Below, in pieces: positions 9,141-18,787 of a DNA stretch of 64,000 nucleotides (position 1 is the stretch's first letter; every line of letters begins with the position of its first letter). Under the pieces are notes generated by a model. It did not search any database and had not been told where the DNA came from. It saw only the letters and a list, made by a program, of their open reading frames with translations. A program made the position numbers and the translations under genes. Location: positions 59,269 to 123,268 of the forward strand of contig NZ_VDUZ01000024.1 of NCBI RefSeq assembly GCF_008039615.1. The letters run 5' to 3'. This stretch comes from Vineibacter terrae (GTDB taxonomy: Bacteria; Pseudomonadota; Alphaproteobacteria; Reyranellales; Reyranellaceae).

Positions 9141-9183
9141 AATCGGGTTGGCGCGGGCGCCGGGGTGGCGCCATATATCGCCC

Positions 9184-11376
9184 ATGCCCGATACCCACGT
9201 TGCACGCCTTCCCATGCCCTGGCTGCAGCGGCGGCCGCCGATCGAGGGCGGCCGGCCGTTCAAGGTCGTGTCCGAGTACGAGCCGGCCGGCGACCAGCCC
9301 GAGGCGATCCGCCAGCTCATCGCCGGCGTCCACCAGGGCGAGACCGACCAGGTGCTGCTGGGCGTCACCGGCTCGGGCAAGACCTTCACCATGGCCAACG
9401 TGATCGCGGCGGTGAACCGCCCGACGCTGATCATGGCGCCCAACAAGACGCTGGCGGCGCAGCTCTACGGCGAGATGAAGGGGTTCTTCCCGGAGAACGC
9501 GGTCGAGTACTTCGTCTCGTACTACGACTACTACCAGCCCGAGGCCTACGTGCCGCGCAGCGACACGTATATCGAGAAGGATTCGTCGATCAACGAGCAG
9601 ATCGACCGATTGCGACACGCCGCCACGCGCGCCCTGATGGAGCGCAACGACGTGGTGATCGTGGCCTCGGTGTCGTGCATCTACGGCATCGGTCCGCTCG
9701 AGAACTACCAGGCGATGACCTTCCGCCTCGGCGTCGGCGACAAGGTCGACCGCGCCGAGCTGCTGCGCCGGCTGGTGGAGATCCAGTACAAGCGCAACGA
9801 CCAGGCCTTCACGCGCGGCACGTTCCGTGCCCGCGGCGACACGGTCGAGATCTTCCCGGCGCACTACGAGGACCGCGCCTGGCGCATCTCGCTGTTCGAC
9901 GACGAGATCGACGCCATCGCCGAGTTCGACCCGCTGACCGGCGAGAAGACGACCGGCCTGCAGGACATCGTGGTCTACGCCAACAGCCACTATGTCACGC
10001 CCAAGCCGACCATGACCGGCGCCATCCAGAAGATCCGCGACGATCTCAAGAAGCGGCTGGACGAGTTCACGCGCGCCGGCCGGCTGCTGGAAGCCGAGCG
10101 CCTGGCGCAGCGCACGCAGTTCGACCTCGAGATGCTGGAGACCACCGGCTCCTGCGCCGGCATCGAGAACTACTCGCGCTACCTGACCGGCCGCAACCCT
10201 GGCGAGCCGCCGCCGTCGCTGTTCGAGTATTTCCCCGAGGGATCGCTGCTGATCGCCGACGAGAGCCACGTCACCGTGCCGCAGATCGGCGGCATGTTCC
10301 GCGGCGACTTCAACCGCAAGAGCGTGCTCGCCGAATACGGCTTCCGCCTGCCCTCCTGCATCGACAACCGGCCGCTGAAGTTCGAGGAATGGGACGCGAT
10401 GCGGCCGTTGTCGATGTTCGTGTCGGCGACGCCGGGGCCGTGGGAGATGGAGCGCACCGGCGGTGTGTTCGTCGAGCAGGTGATCCGGCCCACCGGCCTG
10501 ATCGACCCGGTGTGCATCATCCGGCCGGTCGAGAAGCAGGTCGACGACCTGCTGGCCGAGTGCCGCGACTGCGCCAGGCGCGGCGAGCGCGTGCTGGTGA
10601 CGACGCTCACCAAGCGCATGGCCGAGGACCTCACCGAGTACATGCACGAGGCCGGCATCCGCTGCCGCTACCTGCATTCCGACATCGACACGCTGGAGCG
10701 CATCGAGATCATCCGCGACCTGCGGCTGGGCGCCTTCGACGTGCTGATTGGCATCAACCTGCTGCGCGAGGGGCTCGACATCCCCGAATGCGCCCTGGTC
10801 GCGATCCTCGACGCCGACAAGGAGGGCTTCCTGCGCTCGCCGACGTCGCTGGTGCAGACCATCGGCCGCGCCGCGCGCAACGTCGACGGCCGCGTGATCC
10901 TCTACGCCGATCGCATGACAGACGCGCTGAACTACGCCATCGGCGAGACCGAGCGTCGGCGCGCCAAGCAGCAGGCCTACAACGAGGCCCACGGCATCAC
11001 GCCGGCCTCGATCCGCAAGAACATCAACGAGGTGCTGCAGTCGATCGCCGAGCGCGACCACTACACGGTCGACACCGGCGTCTCGGGCGACGTGCAGCTG
11101 ATCGGCCACAACCTGCAGACCCACATCGCCGAGCTCGAGAAGCGCATGCGCGATGCCGCCGCCAACCTCGAGTTCGAGGAGGCGGCGCGGCTGCGCGACG
11201 AGATCCGCCGGCTGGAGGAGAACGACCTCGGCCTGCCCGCCGCGCGGCCGGCAGCCGGCGGCGGCAGCAGCGCGCCCACGCCTTATGGCAAGGTCCAGAA
11301 CTCGCGCACCTTCCGCGGCGTGAAGACCGGCTCCGGCTCGCGCGGCAAGCCGGCCCGCCGCAGCGGCCGGCGGTAA
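9184..11376 (+). CDS. uvrB: Excinuclease ABC subunit B
   Basis: About 730 residues. UvrB loads onto DNA lesions with UvrA and recruits UvrC. Visible are Walker A GVTGSGKT (60-67), the beta-hairpin [20 protein letters not shown] that probes the lesion, the helicase motif [17 protein letters not shown], the LREGLDIPE and [12 protein letters not shown] motifs, and a C-terminal UVR motif ([19 protein letters not shown]) that contacts UvrC. A basic, glycine-rich tail extends past the E. coli length. ATG 9184 is preferred to the in-frame ATG 9148, which lies inside repeat-like sequence; ATG 9214 is also possible. Confidence 0.96.
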   Translation: MPDTHVARLPMPWLQRRPPIEGGRPFKVVSEYEPAGDQPEAIRQLIAGVHQGETDQVLLGVTGSGKTFTMANVIAAVNRPTLIMAPNKTLAAQLYGEMKGFFPENAVEYFVSYYDYYQPEAYVPRSDTYIEKDSSINEQIDRLRHAATRALMERNDVVIVASVSCIYGIGPLENYQAMTFRLGVGDKVDRAELLRRLVEIQYKRNDQAFTRGTFRARGDTVEIFPAHYEDRAWRISLFDDEIDAIAEFDPLTGEKTTGLQDIVVYANSHYVTPKPTMTGAIQKIRDDLKKRLDEFTRAGRLLEAERLAQRTQFDLEMLETTGSCAGIENYSRYLTGRNPGEPPPSLFEYFPEGSLLIADESHVTVPQIGGMFRGDFNRKSVLAEYGFRLPSCIDNRPLKFEEWDAMRPLSMFVSATPGPWEMERTGGVFVEQVIRPTGLIDPVCIIRPVEKQVDDLLAECRDCARRGERVLVTTLTKRMAEDLTEYMHEAGIRCRYLHSDIDTLERIEIIRDLRLGAFDVLIGINLLREGLDIPECALVAILDADKEGFLRSPTSLVQTIGRAARNVDGRVILYADRMTDALNYAIGETERRRAKQQAYNEAHGITPASIRKNINEVLQSIAERDHYTVDTGVSGDVQLIGHNLQTHIAELEKRMRDAAANLEFEEAARLRDEIRRLEENDLGLPAARPAAGGGSSAPTPYGKVQNSRTFRGVKTGSGSRGKPARRSGRR

Positions 11377-11381
11377 GGCCT

Positions 11382-11410
11382 GGGAGTGCCGGCTGGAAGC
11401 CGGCGCTCCC
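11382..11410. repeat. Family C hairpin, possible terminator after uvrB
   Basis: A 13-bp stem (GGGAGTGCCGGCT with AGCCGGCGCTCCC, one G-T pair) and a 3-nt loop lie 6 bp after the uvrB stop. A close copy is found at 24543. No T-run follows, so intrinsic termination is uncertain. Confidence 0.65.
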
Positions 11411-11479
11411 GGAAAAAGTCACGCACGGCAGCGTTGCAAGCTTCAGGGCTGCGTCGCAATCACAGCGTCGGTAGGGTTC

Positions 11480-12712
11480 GTGGCCTTGACCACCGCCGCC
11501 ACTTCCGCTCCCGTCGACACCCGTCTCTACATCATCGCCGTGCTGTCGCTGACGGCGGTGCAGATGCTGTCGACCATCGCCTTCAACATCGGCGCGGTGC
11601 TGGCGCCGGTGGCCGCGCCTGACCTGGGCGTTGCCGCCGATGACGTCGCCTACTACGTCTCGGCTGTCTACCTGGTCTCGATCTATGCGGCGATGGCCGG
11701 CGGCCCGATGGCAGTGCGCCTGGGCCCGGTCCGCCTGACGCAGTGCGGCCTGACCATCTCGGCGATCGCCTGCCTCTCGCTGGCTTCCGGCCACGTGGTG
11801 CTGGCAGCATTATCCGCCATCATCCTCGGCCTTGGTGGCGGTCCGCTGACGGCCGCCAGCTCGCAGATTCTGGCGCGGGTGACGCCGCAGCGCCTGTCGA
11901 ACCTGACCTTCTCCATCAAGCAGAGCGGCGTGCCGCTGGGCTATGCCCTGGCCGGCGCGCTGATCCCGATCAGCGTCGAGCTGCATGGCTGGCAGGCCGT
12001 CGCAGCGGCGATCGCCGTCATATGCCTGATGACGGCGCTGGCGCTGCAGCCGCTGCGCGCGCTCTACGACCGGGACGGCGTCACGACGGGCCGCCTGCTG
12101 CCCACGTTCCAGCAGATCGTCGATCCCTTGAAGCGCGCCTGGGCCGATCCGGTGCTGCGCCGCCTCTGCCTGGCGGCGATGTTCTTCTCCGCCATGCAGG
12201 CCACGATCGTGAACTTCACGATTCTCTACGGCGTCAATGGCCTGCTTCTGGACTATGTCGCCGCCGGGCTCCTGCTGTCGGTCGCCACCGCCGCCGGCAT
12301 GGTGGGCCGCGTCTTCTGGGGCGCGCTGGCCGACGCCACGCGCCGGCCGCTGGCGATGCTGGCGCTGCTGGGCGCGATCATGACCCTGGGCGGCTTCGCG
12401 ATGGCGGCAGCCCAGCTCGGCTGGCCGTCCTGGGTGCTGCATGGCGTGGCCATCGTGCTGGGCGGCTCGGCGATCGGCTGGAACGGCGTGTTCATCTCCG
12501 AGTGCGCGCGGCGCGCGCCGCCGGGGCGCGCCGGCGAATTCGTCGGCGCCACATCGTTCTTCGTCTTCCTCGGACCGGTGCTGTGGCCGGTGATGTTCCG
12601 CGCCATCCTCTATGCCACGCAGTCGTACCCGGCCGGCTTTGCGATCATGGCGACGGCCACCGGCGTGAGCGCCGTGGCGATCACCGGCCTCCTGCGGCGC
12701 GGCGAGCGCTAG
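11480..12712 (+). CDS. Major facilitator superfamily transporter (first of tandem pair)
   Basis: 410 residues with the twelve-helix profile of MFS permeases. It has a conserved block, ARVTPQRLSNLTFSIKQSGV, between helices 4 and 5, and WGALADATRRP in the loop between helices 8 and 9, equivalent to the family's GxLaDrxGrr motif. The substrate is unknown. Start GTG 11480 is preceded by GGTAGGG. The next gene, 5 bp downstream, is a paralogue, and the two are likely co-transcribed. Confidence 0.85.
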   Translation: MALTTAATSAPVDTRLYIIAVLSLTAVQMLSTIAFNIGAVLAPVAAPDLGVAADDVAYYVSAVYLVSIYAAMAGGPMAVRLGPVRLTQCGLTISAIACLSLASGHVVLAALSAIILGLGGGPLTAASSQILARVTPQRLSNLTFSIKQSGVPLGYALAGALIPISVELHGWQAVAAAIAVICLMTALALQPLRALYDRDGVTTGRLLPTFQQIVDPLKRAWADPVLRRLCLAAMFFSAMQATIVNFTILYGVNGLLLDYVAAGLLLSVATAAGMVGRVFWGALADATRRPLAMLALLGAIMTLGGFAMAAAQLGWPSWVLHGVAIVLGGSAIGWNGVFISECARRAPPGRAGEFVGATSFFVFLGPVLWPVMFRAILYATQSYPAGFAIMATATGVSAVAITGLLRRGER

Positions 12713-12717
12713 CGCCG

Positions 12718-13944
12718 ATGCCGCCGACGGCTGCCGGCGCGAAACCGCGCGTCTTCCTCGTCGCCGTGGCCGCGATGCTGACGATCCAGATCGTGTCTTC
12801 CTTCGCCATCCAGTCGATCCCGGTGCTGGCGCCGGTCGCGGCGCCCGACCTCGGCGTGTCGCGCCACGATGTCGGCTACTTCATGGCCTTCGTCTACGTG
12901 GCGGCCATCCTGTCGTCATCCGCCGGCGGGCTGCTGGCGGCACGCTACGGCGCCGTGCGCGTGAGCCAGGCATCGCTGCTGTGCAGCGGCGCGGCCATCA
13001 CCGTCTTCGGGCTGGGCTCGGTGTGGCTGCTGGTGCCGGCAGCGCTGCTGCTGGGCACGGGCATGGGCCCGCCGACCCCGGCCAGCTCGCAAGTACTGGC
13101 GCGCGTGACGCCGCCGCGGCTGGCCAGCCTCACCTTCTCGGTCAAGCAGACCGGCGTGCCGCTGGGCAACATGGTGGCCGGGCTCGCGATCCCGGCGCTG
13201 GTGGCGCTGGGCACCTGGCAGGGCGCGGCCTGGGTTGTCGGCCTGTGCTGCCTGGCGCTGGCGATCGCGATCGAACCTCTGCGTCCGCTGCTCGACGTCG
13301 AGCCGGCCGCGCGCGCCGGGGGCGGCGTGCTGGCGGCCATGCGCGACCTGTTCCTGCCGGTGCGCCGGGTCTGGAACGCAGCCGACCTGCGGCGCCTGGC
13401 GCTGGTGTCGTTCGTCTTCACCGCCATGCAGGTGACGTTCGGCGCCTTCCTGGTGGTCTATCTCGTGCAGCATATCGGGCTCGACCTGGCCACGGCCGGG
13501 CTGGTGCTGGCGATCGGCCAGCTCACGGGCGCCGGCGCGCGCGTGGTGTGGGGCGCGATCGCCGACAGCAGCGGGCGTCCGGCCCTGACGCTGGCCTGCT
13601 TGTGCCTGGGCATGGCCGCCGGCGCCGCGACCTTGGCGATGCTCGACACCAGCTGGTCGATGGCCGGCCTGGCGGCTGCCGCCATCCTCTACGGCGCGAC
13701 CGCGATCGGCTGGGGCGGCGTCTTCTTCGCCGAGCTGGCACGCCGCGCGCCGGCCGGCACGGTGGCCACCATCACGGGCGGGGCGCAGTTCTTCACCTTC
13801 TCCGGCGCGCTGGTCGTGCCGCCGCTGTTCAGCCTGCTGCTGACGCTGTTCGGATCCTACGCCCTGAACTTCGCGCTGCTGGCCGGCGTGAGCGCGGCGT
13901 GCATCGCGCTGCTGCTGCCCCTGGTGCGTAGCGAACGTGGGTGA
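12718..13944 (+). CDS. Major facilitator superfamily transporter (second of tandem pair)
   Basis: 408 residues, twelve predicted helices, clearly paralogous to its upstream neighbour: ARVTPPRLASLTFSVKQTGV matches the same segment there, and VPVLAPVAAPDLGV matches GAVLAPVAAPDLGV. The loop motif WGAIADSSGRP is present. The two genes probably arose by tandem duplication and then diverged; they might have related substrates or act as a pair. The substrate is unknown. ATG 12718 lies 5 bp after the upstream stop. Confidence 0.85.
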   Translation: MPPTAAGAKPRVFLVAVAAMLTIQIVSSFAIQSIPVLAPVAAPDLGVSRHDVGYFMAFVYVAAILSSSAGGLLAARYGAVRVSQASLLCSGAAITVFGLGSVWLLVPAALLLGTGMGPPTPASSQVLARVTPPRLASLTFSVKQTGVPLGNMVAGLAIPALVALGTWQGAAWVVGLCCLALAIAIEPLRPLLDVEPAARAGGGVLAAMRDLFLPVRRVWNAADLRRLALVSFVFTAMQVTFGAFLVVYLVQHIGLDLATAGLVLAIGQLTGAGARVVWGAIADSSGRPALTLACLCLGMAAGAATLAMLDTSWSMAGLAAAAILYGATAIGWGGVFFAELARRAPAGTVATITGGAQFFTFSGALVVPPLFSLLLTLFGSYALNFALLAGVSAACIALLLPLVRSERG

Positions 13945-14054
13945 ACAGGGCGTCCGGCGACGCACCGCGCAGCTCCTGCCGCGCATCTTCTTCATGATCA
14001 ATGCATTTTCATGAGCGCGCCGGGAAGCGCGCGGTCCGGGTCGACGACGGGACC

Positions 14055-14657
14055 TCAACGCCCGTACAGGGTGCGATAGTCGCCCACCAGCAGGCCGAAC
14101 AGCAGGTGGTCGTGCCACTTGCCGTTGATCTTCAGGTAGTGACGCGCGATGCCTTCCTCGCGGAAGCCGACCTTGCGCAGCACGGCGCGGCTGGCGCCGT
14201 TGGTGGGCAGGCACGCCGCCTCCAGCCGGTTCAGGCGCACCTCGTCGAAGATGAACGGCAGCATGGCGCGCAGCGCCTCGGTCATCAGCCCCTGGCCGGC
14301 ATGGGCCTCGCCCATCCAGTAGCCGACATTGGCGCTCTGGGCGACGCCGCGGCGCACGTTGGAGACGGAGATGCCGCCCACCAGCTGCCGGGGATTGCTG
14401 CGGAAGATGAAGAACGTGTAGCCCTCGCCGGCCCGCCATTCCTGCATGTAGTGGCGCAGCCGGCGGCGGTAGGCGTCGCGGGTCAGGGCATCCTCGCCCC
14501 AGGTCGGCTCCCAGGGCGTCAGGTAGGCGCGGCTGGCGGCGCGCAGCTCGGCCCATTCGCGCCAATCGTCGGCAGCCGGCGCCCGCAGGAAGACACGCTC
14601 TCCTTGCAGGCGCGGAGTCGACATCAACGCCAGTGGCACGTCGGAAAATCGAAACAT
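14055..14657 (-). CDS. GNAT acetyltransferase, RimJ/RimL type
   Basis: 200 residues with the GNAT fold. RLQGERVFLRAPAADDW opens the domain, VGYWMGEAHAGQGLMTEALRAM holds the acetyl-CoA loop (Q/RxxGxG/A-like AGQGLM), and NRLEAACLPTNGASRAVLRKVGF is the typical RimJ/RimL C-terminal motif. Such enzymes acetylate N-termini of ribosomal proteins or small molecules. It follows the M16 peptidase gene on the same strand after 120 bp. In other alphaproteobacteria this gene trails thrC and M16, which supports co-inheritance. A start at 14624 (MSTPRL) is also possible. Confidence 0.85.
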   Translation of the reverse strand: MFRFSDVPLALMSTPRLQGERVFLRAPAADDWREWAELRAASRAYLTPWEPTWGEDALTRDAYRRRLRHYMQEWRAGEGYTFFIFRSNPRQLVGGISVSNVRRGVAQSANVGYWMGEAHAGQGLMTEALRAMLPFIFDEVRLNRLEAACLPTNGASRAVLRKVGFREEGIARHYLKINGKWHDHLLFGLLVGDYRTLYGR

Positions 14658-14777
14658 CGTTTGGCGGACCCGCCTGGATTTTCACCCAGCATACACCAAG
14701 CCGGCGGTTTTCTCACCTCCAGGGAGCGTATGTCCGCCTTGTCCCCCGCGCCGCCCCGGACGGCGGCATGGCTGTTT

Positions 14778-16040
14778 TCAGGCCTTCAGCCGCGCGGCGA
14801 TGGCGTCGTAGCCCTCCAGCCGGCCGATCGGGCCCAGGGCGCACACGGTCGGCGCCGAGGCCAGCAGACGCCGGGCGACGCGGCGCACGGCCTCGCCGTC
14901 GACCGCCTCGATGCGTGCCACCGTCTCCGTGTAGGGGATGACGCGGTCGTAGATCAGCAGCTGCCGTGCCGCCTGCTCGCAGCGCGAATGGCTGGATTCC
15001 AGCGCCATCAGCGTCCCGGCCTTGAGCTGGGCGCGCGCCCGGGCGATCTCGGGCTCCTCGACGTCGTCGGCCACCTTGCAGAACTCGTCGCACACCATCG
15101 GCACCAGCTCGGGCAGGCTGTCGCCGGCCGTGCCGGCATAGATGCCGAACAGGCCGCCATCGCGATAGGCGGCGTTGAAGGAGTAGATCGAATACACGAG
15201 GCCCTTGTCCTCGCGGATGCGCTGGAACAGGCGCGAGGACATGCCGCCGCCGAACAAGGTCGAGAACACGGCCAGCGCATGGTGGTCGGGGTCGAGGTAG
15301 CCGAAGGCCTCGCCGCCGATCACGAGATGGGCCTGCTCGAGATCGTCGGTATCGCGGCGATCGCCGCCGGCATAGACCGGCGCCGACGGCGGCGTCACGC
15401 CGCCGTCGCGCTGCAGCCGCCCGAAGGCCTTGTCGGCCAAGGCCACGAAGCGGTCGTGCTCGATGGCGCCGGCGGCCGACAGCACCATGCGCTCCGCCAC
15501 ATAGCGATGCCGCAGCCATTCGAAGAGGTCGTCGCGCGCGATCGCGTTGACGGTCGCCTCGGTGCCCAGCACCGGACGGCCCAGCGGCTGCTCCGGGAAG
15601 GCGATCGCCTGGAAGCGGTCGAAGATCACGTCGTCGGGCGTGTCCAGCGACTGGCCGATCTCCTGCAGGATCACGCCGCGCTCGCGCTGCAGCTCCTCCT
15701 CCACGAAGGTCGAGTCGAGCAGGATGTCGGCGATCAGGTCGACGGCCAGCGGCACGTCGTCCTTCAGGACGGTGGCGTGATAGGCCGTCAGCTCGCGGCC
15801 GGTGAAGGCGTTGATGCTGCCGCCGACATTCTCGATCTCCTCGGCAATGCCGCGCGCGGAACGCCGCTTGGTGCCCTTGAAGGCCATGTGCTCGAGCAGA
15901 TGCGCCAGGCCGTTGCGCGGCGCCGGCTCGTGGCGGGCGCCGGCCGCCACCCACATGCCCAGCGCCACGGTCTCGACATGCGCCATGGTGTCGGTGACGA
16001 CCCGCAGGCCGTTGTCGAGCGTGGTGATGCGAATGGTCAT
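14778..16040 (-). CDS. M16 zinc metallopeptidase (processing-peptidase-like)
   Basis: 420 residues. The inverted zinc motif HxxEH is present as HLLEH at 47-51 (HLLEHMAFKGT), with the downstream glutamate in ELQRERGVILQEI, as in active mitochondrial-processing-peptidase-like M16B enzymes. The C-terminal half contains the FGGGMSSRLFQRIREDKGL segment. It probably degrades or processes short peptides in the cytosol. The ATG overlaps the thrC stop by 4 bp, so the two are translationally coupled. Confidence 0.92.
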   Translation of the reverse strand: MTIRITTLDNGLRVVTDTMAHVETVALGMWVAAGARHEPAPRNGLAHLLEHMAFKGTKRRSARGIAEEIENVGGSINAFTGRELTAYHATVLKDDVPLAVDLIADILLDSTFVEEELQRERGVILQEIGQSLDTPDDVIFDRFQAIAFPEQPLGRPVLGTEATVNAIARDDLFEWLRHRYVAERMVLSAAGAIEHDRFVALADKAFGRLQRDGGVTPPSAPVYAGGDRRDTDDLEQAHLVIGGEAFGYLDPDHHALAVFSTLFGGGMSSRLFQRIREDKGLVYSIYSFNAAYRDGGLFGIYAGTAGDSLPELVPMVCDEFCKVADDVEEPEIARARAQLKAGTLMALESSHSRCEQAARQLLIYDRVIPYTETVARIEAVDGEAVRRVARRLLASAPTVCALGPIGRLEGYDAIAARLKA

Positions 16041-17458
16041 GCGAACACCGCGGCGCCGTCCATCAGGCGCTTCAGCGCGCCGATGTCGTTGGGCAAGGTT
16101 TCGTAGTGTTCCGGCCGTGACGCCAGGCCGGCCAGGCGCGCCGGCACCGGCGGCGGCGCGCCCGTCGCCTGCCGCACCGCGTCGGGGAACTTGGCGGGAT
16201 GGGCGGTGGCCAGCACGACCATCGGCACGGCGCGGTCGCCGCGCTTGTGGCGCGCCACGGCGTAGCCGACCGCCGTGTGCGGATCGAGTGTCTCGCCGGT
16301 CTCGCGCTTGGCGGCAGCGATGGCATCGACCGTGCCGGCATCATCGAGCCGTCCGGCATCGAAGGCAGCGCGGGCGCGCGCGAGCTGGGCCGGGCTGACG
16401 GCCATGGCGCCGGTGGCCCGGAAGCTCTCCATGGCAGCCGCCAGCGCCTTGCCGTCACGGTCGAACAGGTCGAACAGGTAGCGCTCGAAGTTGCTCGACA
16501 CCTGGATGTCCATGCTGGGCGACAAGGTCGGCGTCACGCCCGTCATCTGCTGCGCACCGCTCTCGATGAAGCGCGTGAGGATGTCGTTGCTGTTGGATGC
16601 GATCAGCAGCCGCTCGATGGGCAGCCCCATGGCGCGGGCGGCATAGCCGGCATAGATGTTGCCGAAATTGCCGGTGGGCACGCAGAACGACACCGGCCTC
16701 TCTGGAGCGCCCAGCCGCAGGGCGGCGTGGAAGTAGTAGACGATCTGCGCCATGACGCGCGCGAAGTTGATCGAGTTGACCGCCGTCAGCCGGTGCCGGT
16801 CGCGGAAGGCGAGATCGTTGAAGCAGGCCTTGGCGAGGTCCTGGCAATCGTCGAACGTGCCCTCGATCGCGATGTTGTGCACGTTGGGCGCCAGCACCGT
16901 CGTCATCTGCCGGCGCTGCACCTCGCTCACGCGCCCGCGCGGATGCAACATGAAGATGTCGAGCGCGGCCCGGTCGCGCACGGCCTCGATGGCAGCCGAG
17001 CCGGTGTCGCCCGACGTCGCCCCGATGATGCGTGCGCGGCGCCCCGACCGGGTGAGCAGCGCATCGAGCATGCGCCCCAGCAATTGCAGCGCCACGTCCT
17101 TGAAGGCCAGCGTCGGGCCGTGGAACAGCTCGAGCAGGTGCAGGTCGTCGACCGGCAGCGCCTTGAGCGGCACGACGTCGGGAGCATCGAAGCCGGCATA
17201 GGCCTCGCGCACCAGGCGGCCCAGCGTGGCGGCGTCGAACGTCTCGCCCACGAACGGCGCCATCACCCGCGCCGCAAGATCGGTGTAGGACAGACCGCGC
17301 AGCGCGGCGATCTCGGTCCGCGACCAGGCCGGCCAGCTCTCGGGCACGTACAGCCCGCCGTCGCGGGCAAGGCCGGCGAGCATCACCTCCTCGAAGGTGA
17401 GTCGTTCCGAGGACGGGCGCGAGCCCTGGCGGGTGCTGATGTAGCGGAGACTGGTCAT
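16037..17458 (-). CDS. thrC: Threonine synthase
   Basis: 473 residues, the length of the long proteobacterial form. It converts O-phosphohomoserine to threonine using PLP. The PLP lysine is Lys120 in GPTLAFKDVALQ. ATSGDTGSAAIEAV is the phosphate-binding loop, and LMHPRGRVSEVQ-type and NSINFARVMAQIVYYF segments are characteristic. The N-terminal MTSLRYISTRQG start at 17458 fits the family. An in-frame extension to 17512 does not resemble it. Confidence 0.96.
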   Translation of the reverse strand: MTSLRYISTRQGSRPSSERLTFEEVMLAGLARDGGLYVPESWPAWSRTEIAALRGLSYTDLAARVMAPFVGETFDAATLGRLVREAYAGFDAPDVVPLKALPVDDLHLLELFHGPTLAFKDVALQLLGRMLDALLTRSGRRARIIGATSGDTGSAAIEAVRDRAALDIFMLHPRGRVSEVQRRQMTTVLAPNVHNIAIEGTFDDCQDLAKACFNDLAFRDRHRLTAVNSINFARVMAQIVYYFHAALRLGAPERPVSFCVPTGNFGNIYAGYAARAMGLPIERLLIASNSNDILTRFIESGAQQMTGVTPTLSPSMDIQVSSNFERYLFDLFDRDGKALAAAMESFRATGAMAVSPAQLARARAAFDAGRLDDAGTVDAIAAAKRETGETLDPHTAVGYAVARHKRGDRAVPMVVLATAHPAKFPDAVRQATGAPPPVPARLAGLASRPEHYETLPNDIGALKRLMDGAAVFA

Positions 17459-17563
17459 GGAGGGCGCGGACCATAGCCGCGGGGGTCCGCCGGCGCAACG
17501 GCGACAGGCCACGCCGCCGCTACCGCGCCGAATACCCCGGTTGCATCCCGGGAAGGGGTAGGC

Positions 17564-17818
17564 TCACTCCGCGGCTTGTATGCAGGCTGCGTGCGCCTTG
17601 TTCACGCGCTTGGTCGAGGACGGGAACTTGGCCAGCAGGGCAGCCGGCCGGGCCGGGCGGCGAACCAGATCACCACCACAATTCGGACACCTTCCGCCAA
17701 GGCGGCTGTCGGCACAATCTGCACAGAATGTGCATTCAAATGTGCAGATCCGCGCATCAGCAGCGCCGTTGGGCAGATCCTTGTCGCAACATTCGCAGTT
17801 GGGGCGCAGCTCAAGCAC
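17564..17818 (-). CDS. DUF1272 protein, small cysteine-rich
   Basis: 84 residues with GTG start and a strong AAGGAGGAG ribosome site. The sequence LRPNCECCDKDLP, then CTFECTFCADCA and CPNCGGDLVRRP, gives nine cysteines, probably two zinc-ribbon-like sites. This is the DUF1272 family, whose function is not known. The gene occupies the place downstream of tatB where tatC would be expected in many alphaproteobacteria. Confidence 0.88.
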   Translation of the reverse strand: MLELRPNCECCDKDLPNGAADARICTFECTFCADCADSRLGGRCPNCGGDLVRRPARPAALLAKFPSSTKRVNKAHAACIQAAE

Positions 17819-17860
17819 GGCAGGCTCCTCCTTGCCCCGCTCCCCTCCGGGCGCAGGGAA

Positions 17861-18406
17861 TCAGCCGACAGCGATTTTCTGTGGCGGTGGCGGCGGCGCC
17901 TCGTCTGTGGACGCCGGGGTGGCAGGCACCGTCTCGGGTTCGGGCACGGCCTCGTTGGCCGGCGTGGCTTCATTTGCCGCCACCACATCCGTATGCGTCG
18001 GCACCGTCCCGGCATCGGCGGGCGCCGTCAGCTCGGCCGTCGCGACCGGCGGCGGCGGCACCGTCTCCGCTGTCGCGGCGTCGATGGACGCCTTGGCAGC
18101 GGCCATCTCCTTCTCGGCGTCGCTGGCGCCCTCCTGGATGGCAGCCTTGATCTCGCGCGTCGGGTCCAGCCCCTGCAGGTCGAGCACCGCGTCCTTGGCG
18201 CCCGCTTCCACCTGCTTCTTCAGGTCATCCAGCTCGGCCTGCCGCATCATGTCGTCGACATGGCCGCGGAACTCGCCGGCCATGTTGCGCGCCGTCGCCA
18301 GCCAGCGGCCGATCGAGCGCAGCACACCCGGCAGCTCCTTGGGGCCGATCACGATCAGCGCCACGACGGCGATGACCATCAGCTCGGGCGTGTCGATGCC
18401 GAACAT
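17861..18406 (-). CDS. tatB: Sec-independent translocase subunit TatB
   Basis: 181 residues. It opens with [21 protein letters not shown], the TatB membrane helix, then [15 protein letters not shown] with the conserved hinge. A helix continues to about 100 and is followed by an Ala/Pro/Thr-rich tail. TatB forms the twin-arginine signal receptor with TatC. tatA lies 26 bp upstream on the same strand. No tatC lies in this cluster or elsewhere in the window. Confidence 0.93.
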   Translation of the reverse strand: MFGIDTPELMVIAVVALIVIGPKELPGVLRSIGRWLATARNMAGEFRGHVDDMMRQAELDDLKKQVEAGAKDAVLDLQGLDPTREIKAAIQEGASDAEKEMAAAKASIDAATAETVPPPPVATAELTAPADAGTVPTHTDVVAANEATPANEAVPEPETVPATPASTDEAPPPPPQKIAVG

Positions 18407-18432
18407 GGGACTGGCGCCGAATCAGGCTGGAT

Positions 18433-18675
18433 TCAGGTCTTGACCTGTTCCTTGGCCGGATCGTGCGTCGATCCCTGGCCGATGGGCTTGGCGTCATCGC
18501 CCGCCGCCGTGGTCCTGGCGGCCTGCTCCTGGTTGTCGCCCGACACGCCTTTCTTGAAGGCGCTCAGGCCTTTGCCGAAATCGCCCATGAGCTGGGAGAT
18601 CTTGCCGCGACCGCCGAACAGCAGCAGCACGACCGCCAGCACGATCAGCCAATGCCAAATACTGAAGCTACCCAT
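18433..18675 (-). CDS. tatA: Sec-independent translocase subunit TatA
   Basis: 80 residues, [21 protein letters not shown] then [22 protein letters not shown]: one membrane helix, hinge, amphipathic helix and a short polar tail, exactly the TatA layout. TatA polymerises to form the passage for folded Tat substrates. Twin-arginine leaders are visible on other proteins of this window (456 and 58512). The start at 18675 fits the family; an upstream in-frame extension is unrelated. Confidence 0.94.
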   Translation of the reverse strand: MGSFSIWHWLIVLAVVLLLFGGRGKISQLMGDFGKGLSAFKKGVSGDNQEQAARTTAAGDDAKPIGQGSTHDPAKEQVKT

Positions 18676-18787
18676 TGCCCGCCTCCTGCCTGTGATGGCC
18701 GGACCTATGCCCGGAAACTTGACTGGTTTATGGCCTACCGCCCGCCATGCCGCAACACGGCCTCGCGCAGAGTTGCGTCCGCATGAT

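Noticed and set aside
9063..9183. Possible LexA box before uvrB
   Set aside because: Only one GAAC half-site was seen, without a partner at the required spacing.
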